The notes under the pieces are model-generated. The model saw only the letters and a list, made by a program, of their open reading frames with translations, was not told the DNA's origin and made no database searches. Position numbers and translations under genes: made by a program. From Adiantum capillus-veneris (Eukaryota; Streptophyta; Polypodiopsida; Polypodiales; Pteridaceae), in contig CM043959.1 in assembly GCA_014529385.2 (NCBI GenBank), forward strand, positions 14,879,809 to 14,943,808: a DNA stretch of 64,000 nucleotides, read 5' to 3'. This document shows positions 45,258 through 56,925 of this stretch, in pieces. Position 1 is the stretch's first letter. The number at the start of each line of letters is the position of its first letter.

Positions 45258-45410
45258 GGAGGTGCCTTCATCTTCTCCTATACAATAGGGGACTTGGGTG
45301 TTTACAGGTACAACCTGTAGGTTTGATGTTGTATCTGTCTGCAACAATATATTAGGGTCAGTATTAGTGCCCTTTATCAATGACAGAGATAGATTGTGAT
45401 TAACCTGGCG

Positions 45411-45453
<43 letters not shown>

Positions 45454-46090
45454 AGGAAGAAGCAGAAGAGAATTTTAACGTCGTAGGAAACTATCCCAAG
45501 AGACCTTAAAGATCTAGCCGACGAGGAGAGAGAGAGGTTGCCAATGTGCGTGATGAAGGGGAGAGAGAGAGAGAGAGAGAGAGGCGGGGGGGTTGCCAAT
45601 GCGCGTGATGAAGGGGGAGAGAGAAATCTCTTTGATCATTCAAGCCGCAATTATTTATCCAATTGATACGCCTAATCACTAAGCTTCAAGATGATATCTC
45701 ATGGGTCATAAGTGGTGGCATCCAATTCTTCCTTAACGGGCGGTAGGCTCCAGTGCTGTGTGTGCAACCACGAAGCTTGAAGAAGGCTTGGCGACAAGGC
45801 TGTCTCAGAAACCGACAGCTTTTTGAAATCTACTTCAACAACTCTCAATAAGTTTCTGGATCCAAAAGTGTCTGCTTCTGTATGCACAATCTACAATCCT
45901 TTGATGTCGTCGTAGGTGATGATGACGATGATCGGAATTGGATCTTCGCCTATAGAATAGGGGGACTTGGGTGTTTATATGTGACTTGAAACCTGTAGTT
46001 TCGATGTTGTATTTGTGATCTACATCAATATATCGAGGTTAGGATTAGCGTCCTTCATCAGTGAGAAGGAGAGATTGTGATTTTTGTGGG
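45258..46090. repeat. Direct repeat of about 150 bp, 690 bp apart
   Basis: GGGGACTTGGGTGTTTA is found at about 45287 and 45960, each followed by CCTGTAG(G/T)TT(T/C)GATGTTGTAT and later by AGATTGTGATT. A (GA)n tract (45415-45449) and other short repeats lie between. Confidence 0.8.
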
Positions 46091-46239
46091 TGGGTCGGTG
46101 TGGGTTTTTTTGGGGGAGGGGGAAGGGGGGAAAGAGAGCTCATGCGACCTGACGACTTTGTGTGAGAGAGAGAGGCCGTCGAAAGCGGCCGGCCATACTA
46201 GTATATATATGTGTATACGTGTGTGTTTGTGTGCATGTA

Positions 46240-46815
46240 TGTATGTATAAGTATAAAATTTACTAGAATTATGTCAGAAAAAGCTTCACTTTAACATTCT
46301 AAAATAATAGAATGTAAGAGAAATCAAGCCATGTGAGAATGTGAAATAAAAGATGAAATAAAAAAATTTATTTAATAATCTAAAATAAAAATAACATTTA
46401 AGATAAATTTCAATCATCACGAAAAACATTGAAAGTATGCGTAACTCAACCTAGCTTCAACTTGCTTCAAGGCTTCTTCTAGAAACACATGGGTTTTTTT
46501 AGATCACTTGGTAACAAAAAGGGATAAGTAACACCTTAAAGGATTAATGAATTTAAGCTAATCTCTCAATGCAAGCACTAGGGAAACTTGCACGTAGATC
46601 GCATTTCATTTGAGAAAATACATGTCTCTCATGTTAAATTTGAGAATACTACTTAACGAGAATTCCTTATGGAAACAACGTGTGATAATTGAGGGACTTT
46701 CCCCCACTTCATTCACTTTTGTTAATGTGCCACTTGGACCCATAAGATTTTCTCATGGCAATGTTTTGTTTTGATTAAAAATAATGCGGCAATGTTTTGT
46801 TTCAATTGGAAATAA
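46240..46815 (+). repeat. Dispersed repeat R1, copy 1
   Basis: It shares about 560 bp with 49915-50545 (AATTTACTAGAATTAT, AGCTTCACTTTA, ATTCATTCACTTTTGTTAAT, GGCAATGTTTTGTTTC). It ends near TGCATGTTTCTTGTGG. No coding capacity. It may be a non-autonomous element, but no terminal repeats were found. Confidence 0.8.
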
Positions 46816-47300
46816 TGCATGTTTCTTGTGGGATGGCACTTCATAAAGCACAAAAAGTGCTTGAGGAGCTTCCTATTTGGGATGTCGTCTCTTGGAATGC
46901 ACGGATTGTGGGATATGTCCAACTTGGGCCGCACCAAGAAGCTCCAGGCTTTTGTGGATGCGAAGCCAGGGTGTCTCGCTAGATGCAATCACATATGCTT
47001 GCATCTTGAAGGCAACATTGAGGGTCAGGAAAGCTTTGTGTTTTTTTCAGCAGGTGCAGAGGGTGGGCATCACATATGCTTACACCTTGAAGGAATGTGG
47101 CATTACACAAGATATTGATATGCGAAGACAAGGTGTCTCGCTAGATGCAACAATCACATATGCTTGCATCTTGAAGGCAACAGTGAGGGTCATGAAAGCT
47201 TTGAGCTGTTTTCAACAGGTGCAGAGGGTGGGCATCACATATGCTTGCACCTTGAAGGCATGTGGCATTACACAAAATATTGATATGCGCATGTGAAACC
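46816..47300 (+). pseudogene. PPR gene fragments, array 1
   Basis: Pieces in changing frames: CGMALHKAQKVLEELPIWDV then VSWNARIVGYVQLGPHQEA, and VSLDAITYACILKAT twice, with KALCFFQQVQRVGITYA twice. This is the PPR repeat style of fern/lycophyte organellar RNA-editing proteins (KVxxELPxxDVVSWNALIxGYxxxGxxxEA...DAxTxxCILKAC). The units themselves are duplicated and truncated. Confidence 0.7.
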
Positions 47301-47385
47301 ACGATGACATTGTTAGTCAGGGGTTGTTGAAAGAATGCGTCGTGCTTGGCACTGCCTTGGTTGACGTGAAGCAAGGGTGTGTCTG

Positions 47386-47390
<5 letters not shown>

Positions 47391-47446
<56 letters not shown>
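47391..47446. repeat. (GA)n microsatellite
   Basis: About 28 GA units inside the PPR fragment cluster. Confidence 0.95.
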
Positions 47447-47448
<2 letters not shown>

Positions 47449-47499
47449 TTGACCGCATTTCTCTCTCTCACACACACATGGCCAAATTTGACAAAGAAC

Positions 47500-47860
47500 T
47501 TCCGGGCTGTTTTTGACGGATGCGAAGCGAGGGTGTCTCGAGCTGTAATCACATACACTTACATGTTGAAGGCAACTGTGAGGTCAGGGAGCTCTAGGCT
47601 ATTTTCAACAGATGTAGAGAGAGGAAATCTCCTCTGGCGGTGCCTACGTACTAGGGCAAAGAAGGTTTGGGCTATTTTCGGCTGCAGTGCACTTCTTCAT
47701 AAATCACAAAAAGTGCTTGAGGAGCTTCCTTTATGGGATGTCATCTCTTCGAATGCACTGATTGTGGGATATACCCAACTTGGACCGCACCAAGAAGCGA
47801 GGGTGCCTCTCTTGATGCAATCACATATGCTTAAAATAAGGAGAGGTAAAGAGATATAGC
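47500..47860 (+). pseudogene. PPR gene fragments, array 2
   Basis: It reads CEARVSRAVITYTYMLKATV, then LLHKSQKVLEELPLWDVISS and NALIVGYTQLGPHQEA, a second copy of the same PPR unit. Followed by another (GA)n tract (47952-48007) and a short YILKTTVNVRELRAYF remnant at 48008-48060. Confidence 0.65.
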
Positions 47861-47947
47861 TATATAGGTATAGCCTCTGTGTGTGTGACTATACGTTGGT
47901 CGGTGTCTTTTTGTGTGCAGTCACTCGACCGTCACATCGGGTGATCC

Positions 47948-47951
<4 letters not shown>

Positions 47952-48007
<56 letters not shown>
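47952..48007. repeat. (GA)n microsatellite
   Basis: About 27 GA units between PPR remnants. Confidence 0.95.
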
Positions 48008-48009
<2 letters not shown>

Positions 48010-48300
48010 TACATCTTGAAGACAACAGTGAATGTCAGGGAGCTCCGAGCATATTTTAATAGCTGCGGATATATTCCATCCAATAAAAAAGCAGGGTGAC
48101 TCTCGCAAGAAGCGATAGAGCGACTATTTCTTTGTCATTTATAAGCTTAGTATCTTCTTATGAATTATAGATGAAACATGGTGTAGCCTCAAGCAAGGTA
48201 TATTTGCTGAGAAGCAAAAGACTAAGATTTATTAGTGCTGCTAGATTTATGATTCATGTGCTTTTTGATGAATTTCTAATCCTTTATATGTATGAATGAA

Positions 48301-48901
48301 GATGGATCCTAACGCCTCTGTGACTTACACACTAGGAAGACGATCTCAACACGTCCGAGGTAAAATATTGTATATGTGTATTTGTGACATTTTGATACTT
48401 TAAAGAATTTAAATCTCACAGTCAACAATTATGTATTAGATCCACCATTATGGAGGGGTCCAATCACAGCCATGCAGGTGATTCATCTACTCGAGGACTT
48501 GGATGTAGCAAGGTAACAATGTTGATGTTGATATAGTAAAGTAATAGATTTTGTGTATCAAAATATCTATCTATATTAATAGCTTTTTGTTTGGCTATAT
48601 ATTACAATATTACCCAGAATTGTTGATGGTGGGTATATATCATGCTTCATATGATCCGAACTTGCTGTGCTACATTCAAGTTGCTATTCAGAGAGGATTC
48701 AGAGCACGTGTGATCATTGTAGAGTTAGGCAGAACCCGTCCATTCAATGTTATGTTTTCTCAGAATCTTAGTCTCGGTGCTTGGTTCCTACGTGTTTTTG
48801 TGTTAGGATCTCTTCCTCTAGTGATTGGTAGATGTGTTTTACATCATGGACCATGGGTGGTTCGATACCGCAGTAGGGCATGTCGTAGGCTACATTTTTG
48901 A
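48301..48901 (+). CDS. Possible small intron-containing gene, unknown
   Basis: ATG at 48301 (MDPNASVTYTLGRRSQHVR) is followed by a possible intron (GTAAAATATTG to TCTCACAG, about 48360-48421). A clean exon then reads NNYVLDPPLWRGPITAMQVI and HLLEDLDVAR with a possible donor GTAACA at about 48514. A further open stretch to 48901 includes LMVGIYHASYDPNLLCYIQV. No family recognised. The splice signals and sensible exon support a gene or gene remnant, weakly. Confidence 0.3.
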
Positions 48902-49126
48902 GCGTAGAAAGCTTAAGTCTCTACGCATGTTATATTTTTTAACATGAGAAATATCACTTACTCTATATGTTAGTCCAAAGTTAATTTGAAAATATGTTGT
49001 GAAGACTTTTGTTTATGTTGCTGCATAAAGGTTTTCATGTGAACTTGCAAAGATTCAAATGTTGTCTTCTCAAATGCTTATTCTTCTTAAATTAAATATT
49101 TCATCTTATAAACTTCCAACACATAC

Positions 49127-49133
<7 letters not shown>

Positions 49134-49181
<48 letters not shown>

Positions 49182-49290
49182 CTCGCTTCAAGAGAGAGAG
49201 AGAGGAAAAGAGAGAGAGAGAGAGAGCTTTGCAAATCTCTCTCTCCATCGCTCTCTCTCTCTCTAGCTAGAGAGAGAGAGAGAGAGAGAA
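49134..49290. repeat. (CT)n(GT)n and mixed (GA)/(CT) tracts
   Basis: Alternating CT, GT, GA, CT and GA runs that can fold on themselves. Confidence 0.9.
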
Positions 49291-49453
49291 TCCATCTAGT
49301 ATGTAGACAAAGGAAAATGCTCGAAAAACATCAAGGTTTAGTGTAATCCCACCCACGAATTTTGAGATTTACCTCTAAATTTTAAATTTGAAGGAAGACT
49401 AATTTTAAATTTGAAGGAGGACTAATAAAGGAGGGCCCTATAGCCCTGATGAT

Positions 49454-49515
<62 letters not shown>

Positions 49516-49661
49516 TCCACCTAGTATGTAGACAAAGAAAAATGCTCGAAAAACACCAAGGTTTAGTGTAATCCCACCTATGAATTTTGAGATTTACCTC
49601 TAAATTTTAAATTTGAAGGAGGACTAATGAAGGAGGGCCCTATAGCCCTGATGACTGCGCA

Positions 49662-49728
<67 letters not shown>
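49290..49728. repeat. Direct repeat around (GA)n tracts
   Basis: Blocks at about 49288-49455 and 49514-49660 share CTAGTATGTAGACAAAG, TTTAGTGTAATCCCACC and GGAGGGCCCTATAGCCCTGA. Each copy is followed by a (GA)n tract; the second by (GT)n then (GA)n. Confidence 0.9.
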
Positions 49729-49730
<2 letters not shown>

Positions 49731-49914
49731 CACCAGAAGAGGACGGCTATACTAGATTTTAAATTCTTCGACAGTGTAGACTTCAACACTAGGTAGAGAG
49801 AGAGAGAGAGAGAGAGTAGTTTGCTTTATTTGTTTTTATGAAATTTTCCATAAGCAAAAAGCTTGAGGATAATAGAGACCATGCCGCCGCCGAAAACGAT
49901 GCCGTTTTACTAAT

Positions 49915-50545
49915 ATGTATAGAATTTACTAGAATTATCTAAGGTAAAGCTTCACTTTAGCATTCTAAAATAATCGAATACAAGAGAAGTCAAACCATGT
50001 GAGGATGTGAAATGAAAGCTGACATAATCGAATACAAGAGAAGTCAAACCATGTGAGGATGTGAAATGAAAGCTGACATAGAAAGATTCATTTAATAATT
50101 TAAAATGAAAATAACATTTAAGGGAAGTCTCAATCATCATGGAAAACATTGAAAGTATGGCTAACTCAACCTAGCTCTAAGGCTTCTTTTAGAAAGTCAA
50201 AAGAACATGGGTTTTTTTCCTATCAATTGGTTTTTTTCGATCACTTACCTTAAGGATTAATGAATTTAAGCTACTCTCTCAATGAAAGCACTAGGGAAAC
50301 TTGTATGTAGATCGCATTTCATTTGAGAAAATGCATGTCTCTCATGTTGAATTTGAGAATACCACTTAATGAGATTTCCTTATGGAAACAAAGTGTGAAT
50401 ATTGAAGGACTTTCCCCCACTTCATTCACTTTTGTTAATGTGCCACTTGGACCCATGAGATTTTCTCATGGCAATGTTTTGTTTTGATTGGAAATAATGC
50501 GGCAATGTTTTGTTTCAATTGGAAATAATGCACGTTTCTTGACGA
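49915..50545 (+). repeat. Dispersed repeat R1, copy 2, with internal duplication
   Basis: It matches 46240-46815 along its length. It contains an extra tandem duplication of about 53 bp (ATAATCGAATACAAGAGAAG at 49970 and about 50023). Confidence 0.85.
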
Positions 50546-50700
50546 AAGGATACAAGACAAAATTAAGAGGTATTAAATTAATCAATGAATAAAATTAAGT
50601 AGACAAGGATACCCTTGAGGTATTTTGAAATCCCCCACAAGAACGTACATTATTTTCAAGTGAAACAAAACATTTGTAACCTCCACTGTGAGATTGCTAA
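50546..50700 (-). repeat. Inverted R1 end
   Basis: CCCCCACAAGAACGTACATT (about 50631) is the reverse of the R1 end. AATCAATGAATAAAATTAAG (about 50580) is shared with the hairpin at 55952-56063. Copies 1 and 2 of R1 therefore have head-to-head partners. Confidence 0.65.
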
Positions 50701-51144
50701 GAAGAATAACTAGGAAAAGGTGATATCTGCAGTGATAAGTGTTGGCGATCAAGGAGTGTGCTGTGAGCAGGGCTCTCTCCTTGGTAATAACCCCAAGCCA
50801 ACCTTTGTCCACTTGGTTTAATCAGTTTTAGGTTGGCACCCTTTATCACTTGATGTAAAAGTTCCCTTGTGTCTTTGGTGACTATTGATGCCATGGCTTG
50901 GTAGGAGCATGGCTTTAGATGTAGCTTTTTTGGTTTCATAATTTATACATACACTCACTATTGTGAGTTTGGCAGAAGAAAAATGTATTCTTTAAGGGAA
51001 AAGAAAGGTATACTTGGATGATGTCATAATATGCAAGGGTTATATTTGCTTTTAGATTTTGTGTAAAGATTTTTAATTTTATTTGTGCTTGTTCACAGGT
51101 CTTGTAAGACCTTCCGAATGAGAGTATGCTTGATACACTATCTA

Positions 51145-51147
<3 letters not shown>

Positions 51148-51204
<57 letters not shown>
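51148..51204. repeat. (CT)n(TA)n microsatellite
   Basis: A (CT)n tract joined to (TA)n. Confidence 0.95.
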
Positions 51205-51380
51205 GTTTGAGAATATTACCTAATGAGATTTTCTCATGGAAAGAAAGTGTGATAATTGTCGGAGTTTCTCCTCCAATTCATTCACTTTTGTTAATCTCCC
51301 ACTTGGACTCATGAGATTTTCTTGTGGCAATGTTTTGTTTCAATTAGAAATAATGTATGTTTCTTGTGGGGGGATTTCTA
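51205..51380 (+). repeat. Dispersed repeat R1, partial copy 3
   Basis: It matches the last 170 bp of R1 (ATTCATTCACTTTTGTTAAT, GGCAATGTTTTGTTTCAATT). It directly follows a (CT)n(TA)n tract. Confidence 0.8.
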
Positions 51381-51939
51381 TACTTCTATACTTTGAAGCA
51401 ACTTAAAATTTTCAAGGAAGGAGAGGGTCTCCACTTGTCACTCCTTTGTTCATTTTTAAAAAAACCTTACAAAAAATCTAATCTAAACTGCAAAAATAAA
51501 AGGTAAGATTGTAAGAAATGACGGCCTTCAGAATGTAAAAAATGACAAGCCTTTTGAAATGTACCGTCAAAGGACTTTTTATTCTACATAAAATAAATGT
51601 TTTAGTTTGATTGCACATAACAAAAAAGGGATAACTGTAGTGGAGGTTTTGTTACTTAATGCGAATTTACTTTTTGAAGATACACCAAAAAAGGAAGAAT
51701 TTTAGTAAAAATTTTGCTATTTGATGAAAATGTAATTTTTGAAGATATATTTGGCTTTATCTTTTCAAGGAGCTTTTTTCAAAACCAATATTGAATTTTT
51801 AAAAAAGTTTTGGAAGTGTGTAATTCTTTAAAGAGCTTGAGAAAAAGAAAAAAGCTCGCTTAACGTTGACTTGGGGTTGTCTTGCTTTGAAGATAATGAC
51901 ATACAAATACAGGGGTCATTATCCACGCTATTGACCATG

Positions 51940-51940
<1 letters not shown>
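51381..51940. other. Gene-free AT-rich stretch
   Basis: No coding or repeat signal supported. Confidence 0.35.
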
Positions 51941-51943
<3 letters not shown>

Positions 51944-51997
<54 letters not shown>

Positions 51998-52508
51998 ATC
52001 ACATTGCATGTGTGTGCGTACACGTGCACATGCATTAGAGAGATAGAGAGAAAGAAGGATTTTATCATTGAGTTCACGCATCCTTCAAATTTTTAGGATA
52101 TTATTTTTTGGCATTAGTGTATTTTTAAAAGGGTAGTTATAATTTTTCACCCTTAGAAAATGGATTAAATGCCCGACAAATGGGTAGAGAGATAGCCCAG
52201 TTGATGGACCTTTTATCAATTCTTGGATATTTTGTTCTTTTTATTTTTAAGGGAACCTGTGGACCATGCTTTAAAATATACAAATTCTTTAAGTTTTTCC
52301 AGGCAAGGGTGCAATCAAAAATCATCTTGAGAGAGAGAGAGAGAGAGAAGTGTAGAGAGGACAATTTTTTCGTGCCCAACAAATGACCTAGGAGGAGAGA
52401 GACACAGAGAACAAAATGTTCAAGGATGTATGAACAATCTAAAGAGACGTTAAAAGTTACAAGACAATTCTTCAACAAAAGTGAATATTTATGGGGAGGA
52501 GGAGGAGA

Positions 52509-52550
<42 letters not shown>

Positions 52551-52770
52551 AGAAGAGGAAGAACAAAATTTCTAATGTCATCACAACAATCCCAAAAGAT
52601 ATATTTGACAACATGGGTGAGAAGAAAGTTATTTTTGTTTCATCTTCTCTCTCTCTCTCTCTCTCCACACACACACACACACACACACACATTTTGATAA
52701 AAGGAGAATGTGAAATGTTATAGGAATATCGGATGAGATCTCAAAGATCTATCCGATGGTCGGTCGGTCG

Positions 52771-52820
<50 letters not shown>
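51944..52820. repeat. Cluster of (GA)n and (CT)n(CA)n microsatellites
   Basis: (GA)n at 51944-51996, 52512-52549 and 52775-52820; (CT)n(CA)n at 52648-52692. Between them no gene is supported. Confidence 0.9.
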
Positions 52821-52824
<4 letters not shown>

Positions 52825-52929
52825 ATACCAATTGTAGCCATCTTTACTTTTCTTTCAAAAAAATGAGAAAAAGGAGTTCGCTTTTCCTTTTTAAATGTCC
52901 ACTTGGGATCCTCACTTCAACTAGAGGGT

Positions 52930-53402
52930 TTTGGGGGGGGGGGGGGGGAGGGGAGAGGGAAGGGACGAGGGGAGCATATAAATTTGAATGCCATAGTTAC
53001 TATAGTGGAACAATAGCAAGATGCCTCAAGACATGTGACAAATCTTTACTTCAAGCATATATATATATGTACGTGTGTGTGTGTGTGTGCACGCTTGCTA
53101 TGTGTACATATAGACATAATTGGAACAACAACAAGATGCCTCAAGACCTATGTAACAAATCTTCTATTCAAGCATATATATATATGTGTGTGTGTGTGTG
53201 TGTATGTGGGGGGGGGGGTTGTGTATAATGTGTACAAAACGATATATATATATATGTGTGCATACATACACACACACACACATATATATATGTATATTTA
53301 TATATATATATGTATGTGTATGCATATGTATATATATACATACATAGATATATCCATGTATATAAGTATGTATACGTCTCTCTCTCTCTACACACACACA
53401 CA
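52930..53402. repeat. TA/TG/CA-rich complex repeat block with G runs
   Basis: G runs at about 52933-52948 and 53209-53218, a duplicated unit (AAGATGCCTCAAGAC at about 53018 and 53132), and long alternating TATG/TACA tracts that can form Z-DNA or cruciforms. Confidence 0.85.
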
Positions 53403-53618
53403 CATGCTTCAAATCTTTGAAATAATTTGAGACTTTTTCTATGATGTCAGAATATTCTATAAGTTATTTATTGACATGAAAAGTTTCATAAACTCTTGAC
53501 TTCTTCATACGCGACCCTCCCCCTCTACCCTTGCATAGTGTTGATGAGATAAGATGCTCGTAGCCTAGTGTATCAACAAATAGCGGTGACCCCATGTGTG
53601 TCTCCCTTGACTAGGAAA

Positions 53619-53696
<78 letters not shown>

Positions 53697-53981
53697 CCAA
53701 GCCTTTGTGAACATTTTGGCACCTTCTCTTTTGTAGTCGAAATGGACTTCACTTTGTTGATGCATCTATAATGCACATCTTTTTCCCATTAAGATGCACA
53801 CCAGAAGCACTAGTAATCTCTAAACTTGCAATTTTAGAGCATTTTTTGACTTTTTTTATCCACTTTACTTCCTATTAACATGGTTTGAGACCGGTTAATC
53901 TAGACTCTCAACCACTAAGCTTAGGAAAGCCTTCTACAAACACTACTTGCAAGAAGTGGTCATGTTGCTTAGCTTAAATAA

Positions 53982-54023
<42 letters not shown>

Positions 54024-54267
54024 GTTTAACATCACCAGAATAAATAATCGAGTGACAAATACTATCAAATGAGTTTTGAGAGGGAGAGAGATGACAAAGA
54101 GAAAGAGAGAGAAGAAGAAGAAGACAAGAAGGCAAGAGGCCTAAAAATATGTTAACAAGTTTCGATTTTTGAATGCAAGTGCTTACACGAGTGCATACTT
54201 TCTCAAGGAGGGAGAGAGGGTGGAATTTTTAATATTGTAGAAACCCATCACAGTGACCTCAAAATTC

Positions 54268-54302
<35 letters not shown>
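53403..54302. repeat. Large direct duplication, copy A
   Basis: It matches 54688-55550 with an offset of about 1,285 bp: TTTGAAATAATTTGAGA, TAGTGTATCAACAAATAGCG, GTGTCTCCCTTGACTAGG, CTCAAGGAGGGAGAG. Copy A has a C run (53623-53657) with (TC)n and (AC)n (53983-54020). Confidence 0.9.
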
Positions 54303-54304
<2 letters not shown>

Positions 54305-54499
54305 ATCGTCCTTAAATGTTATGTATGTGCACATGTATAAATATCTATATGTATTCTATAATGGCAGAGAGAGTGTACTTTACATGTGTCGAGAACTGCG
54401 AAATGAAGGCTACAGTCTAAAAACCCTCTGCACACGATAAAGTTGGAGAGAGAAAAACAGAGAGAGAGGCCGCCGAAGGCGGCCGGCCGTACTAGTATA

Positions 54500-54535
54500 T
54501 ATATGTGTGTGTGTGTGTTGTAAGTAGTAAGTATG

Positions 54536-54591
<56 letters not shown>

Positions 54592-54645
54592 TAGAGATAG
54601 AGATAGAGATAGAGATAGATAGATAGATTGAGAGAGAGGGAGAGC
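54500..54645. repeat. (TG)n, (AC)n and GATAGA-type microsatellites
   Basis: (TG)n at about 54506-54518, (AC)n at 54540-54587, then GATAGA units to about 54630. Preceded by GGCGGCCGGCC(G/A)TACTAGTATA, also present at 46188-46206. Confidence 0.9.
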
Positions 54646-54687
54646 TTGACTTATGTGAGTCATCTCTGTATCATTTCAATTTTATCA

Positions 54688-55509
54688 GATGCTTTCAATC
54701 TTTGAAATAATTTGAGATTTTTTCTATGATGTTAGAATATTTGATCACTTCTTTATTGACATAAAATTTGTCATAAACTCTTGACTTCTCCACACGTAAC
54801 TCTCCCCTTCTACCCCTGCACTGTGTCAATCAGAGAAAATGTTTGCAAACTAGTGTATCAACAAATAGCGGTGGCCGCCTGTGTGTCTCCCTTGACTAGG
54901 CAACGTGCCTCCCTCTCCCTCTCTCTCAAGCCCTCGATAACCTTTTGGAACCTATCCTTTTTGTAGCTAAAATGGACTTCACTTTGTCGATGTATCCACA
55001 ATGCACATCTCCTTTCCATTAAGATGCACACCAAAAGTACTAATAATCTGTAAAATCTACAATTTTAGAGAAGTCTTTGCATATTTTTACCCGCGTTACT
55101 TCCTATTAACGGGGTTTGAGACCTGTTAATTTAGACTCTCAATGGCTAAGCTTAGGAAAACCTTCTCCAAACACTACGGACAAGGAGTCATCATGTTGCA
55201 TAATTTTAATAAGACACACACGTGCGCGCGCGTGCACACATCATAAACACACACAAAGTGTTTAACATTAGCAAAATAAATAATTGAGTGACAAATACTA
55301 TCAAATGAGTTTTGAGAGAGAGAGAGAGAGAGAGAGATAAGAAGAAGAAGAAAAACAAGGTAAGAGGCCTAAAAAATATAGTTAACGAGTCTCGATTTTT
55401 GAATGCAAGTGTTTACACGATTGCATACTTTCTCAAGGAGGGAGAGGGGGTGGGATTTTTAATATTGTAGAAATAATCACAATGACCTCAAAGTTTGGGG
55501 GGGAGGGGG

Positions 55510-55550
<41 letters not shown>
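54688..55550. repeat. Large direct duplication, copy B
   Basis: Partner of 53403-54302. It lacks the long C run and has shorter microsatellites, ending with (GA)n at 55513-55549. Confidence 0.9.
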
Positions 55551-55951
55551 AATCTTCCTTAAACGTTAGATTGACGTACGGGAACAAATACTATAGGTAG
55601 CATGTTTGAAGACCATGTATATAATGGTGGCAACTAATAAATTAAATCCATGAAGTTTCTTGGAGACAAAGAAATGTAGCCCATGATCCAGGCTAAAATG
55701 TAAGACAAGAATCCTCATGTGATCAAAAGCTGAGCACAAGTAGGGTATGATATTTATACTCTCAAGGTTTCAAGGGACATATGGTGTGTACGAGAAGAGG
55801 AGCGCTCTCCTACATAGCTTCAGTCTGGTCTCACATTTAAGTATACATGTAAGAAGAGAGTATTGATAGTGTTCCACTTAAAAGAGAAGATATCATTATA
55901 AAAATAAAAACGATGTTTAACAGCAACGCACGAGTCACATACTAGTTAGAA

Positions 55952-56063
55952 TACCTCAAAGATGTCCTTGTCTACTTAATTTTATTGATTGATTGTTTCA
56001 ATATCTCTTAATAAAAAAAAATCAATAAATAAAATTAAATGAACAAAGACACCTTTGAGATAT
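55952..56063. repeat. Imperfect hairpin, 44-bp arms
   Basis: Left arm 55952-55995 and right arm 56020-56063 are complementary with few mismatches (ends ATACCTCAAAG and CTTTGAGATAT; inner AATCAAT). An arm copy also lies at about 50580-50623. Confidence 0.8.
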
Positions 56064-56065
56064 GC

Positions 56066-56160
56066 TAAAGGCCCCACAAGAAAAGTACATTAGCTACAAT
56101 AGAAACAAAATATTGCCACGAGAAAATCTCATGAGTCCAATTAAGTGCCCAAAATGACTT
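56066..56160 (-). repeat. Inverted R1 end, copy 4a
   Basis: CACGAGAAAATCTCATGAGT and ACAAAATATTGCCACGAG are the reverse of the R1 3' part. The rest of R1 appears at 56490-56700. Confidence 0.6.
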
Positions 56161-56296
56161 TTTTTTTAGTGAAGCCATTAACTGTTTAGGGGGAGGGAAA
56201 GAAATGAAAAGGGAAGGGTGGGGAAAAAAAAAAGGAAAGGAGAAGGAGGGGGGGGGGGGAATTGTTTTTTTTTAGTGCTAAAGGGAACTCCTAAGG

Positions 56297-56480
56297 GCAG
56301 CACAGGTGAATAGTCTAGTGGTTAAGCTTCAACTTTATACTCTCTACGTGCTGAGGTCAAATCCTAGCCATTAGGATTAGTTTTAAATTGTGAATTGAAT
56401 GGAGATGCTAATTGAACATGCTAAAACATCTTGAGACATTCTATGTAATGGAAACCGAAGGTGGAGCCATTTTTTAATAA
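56297..56480 (+). mobile_element. tRNA-derived SINE-like element
   Basis: A-box-like TAGTCTAGTGG (56311-56321) and B-box-like GGTCAAATCCT (56355-56365; consensus GGTTCGANTCC) stand 34 bp apart, as in tRNA-derived SINE promoters. A tRNA-unrelated part follows, ending in an A/T-rich tail (TTTTTTAATAAAAAAG). It sits inside the inverted R1 copy, splitting it. Confidence 0.5.
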
Positions 56481-56489
56481 AAAAGAATG

Positions 56490-56700
56490 AAATGGATAAA
56501 AAGTTCCTCAATTATCACACTGTTTCTATGAGGAAATCTCATTAGGTAGTATTCTCAAATTCCACCTGGGACTCCGATGGGAGAGATGCATTTTCCCAAA
56601 GAAGAAGCCATCTACATGCAAGTTTTCCTAGTGAATTTGCCACGAGGAAGTACTTTTAAATTCATTAATCTTTAAGATCTTAGGTGTCCTTTTTTGTTTC
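56490..56700 (-). repeat. Inverted R1, copy 4b
   Basis: The reverse complement matches R1 (GGAAATCTCATTA, ACATGCAAGTTTTCC). The SINE-like element separates it from 56066-56160. Confidence 0.65.
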
Positions 56701-56734
56701 CAAGTGATAGAAAAAATCCATGAATTTTTCTCCC

Positions 56735-56925
56735 TCAAAGTGGGTGTTGATTTACAATAAAGTGAGCAAAAAGCTTAGTTTCTCACAAGGAAATTGCTTA
56801 TAAACTTCCTGTGGAAGGACCAGGCTATTATTCCTTATGTGCAAGTTCTATTTAGTCAAAGTATAAAGATATTGAAGGTACTATTATTTTTTTTATGTGC
56901 AAGCTTCTATCTATACTTCTATTAG
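56735..56925 (+). repeat. Fragment of the foldback outer arm
   Basis: GACCAGGCTATTATTCCTTA and TATGTGCAAG blocks match the left arm of the foldback structure at about 30190-30290. It shows that the arm sequence is a dispersed repeat. Confidence 0.75.

Noticed and set aside
53164-53430. Frames rich in YIYIYM or HTHTHT
   Set aside because: They are TA/TG/CA simple repeats.
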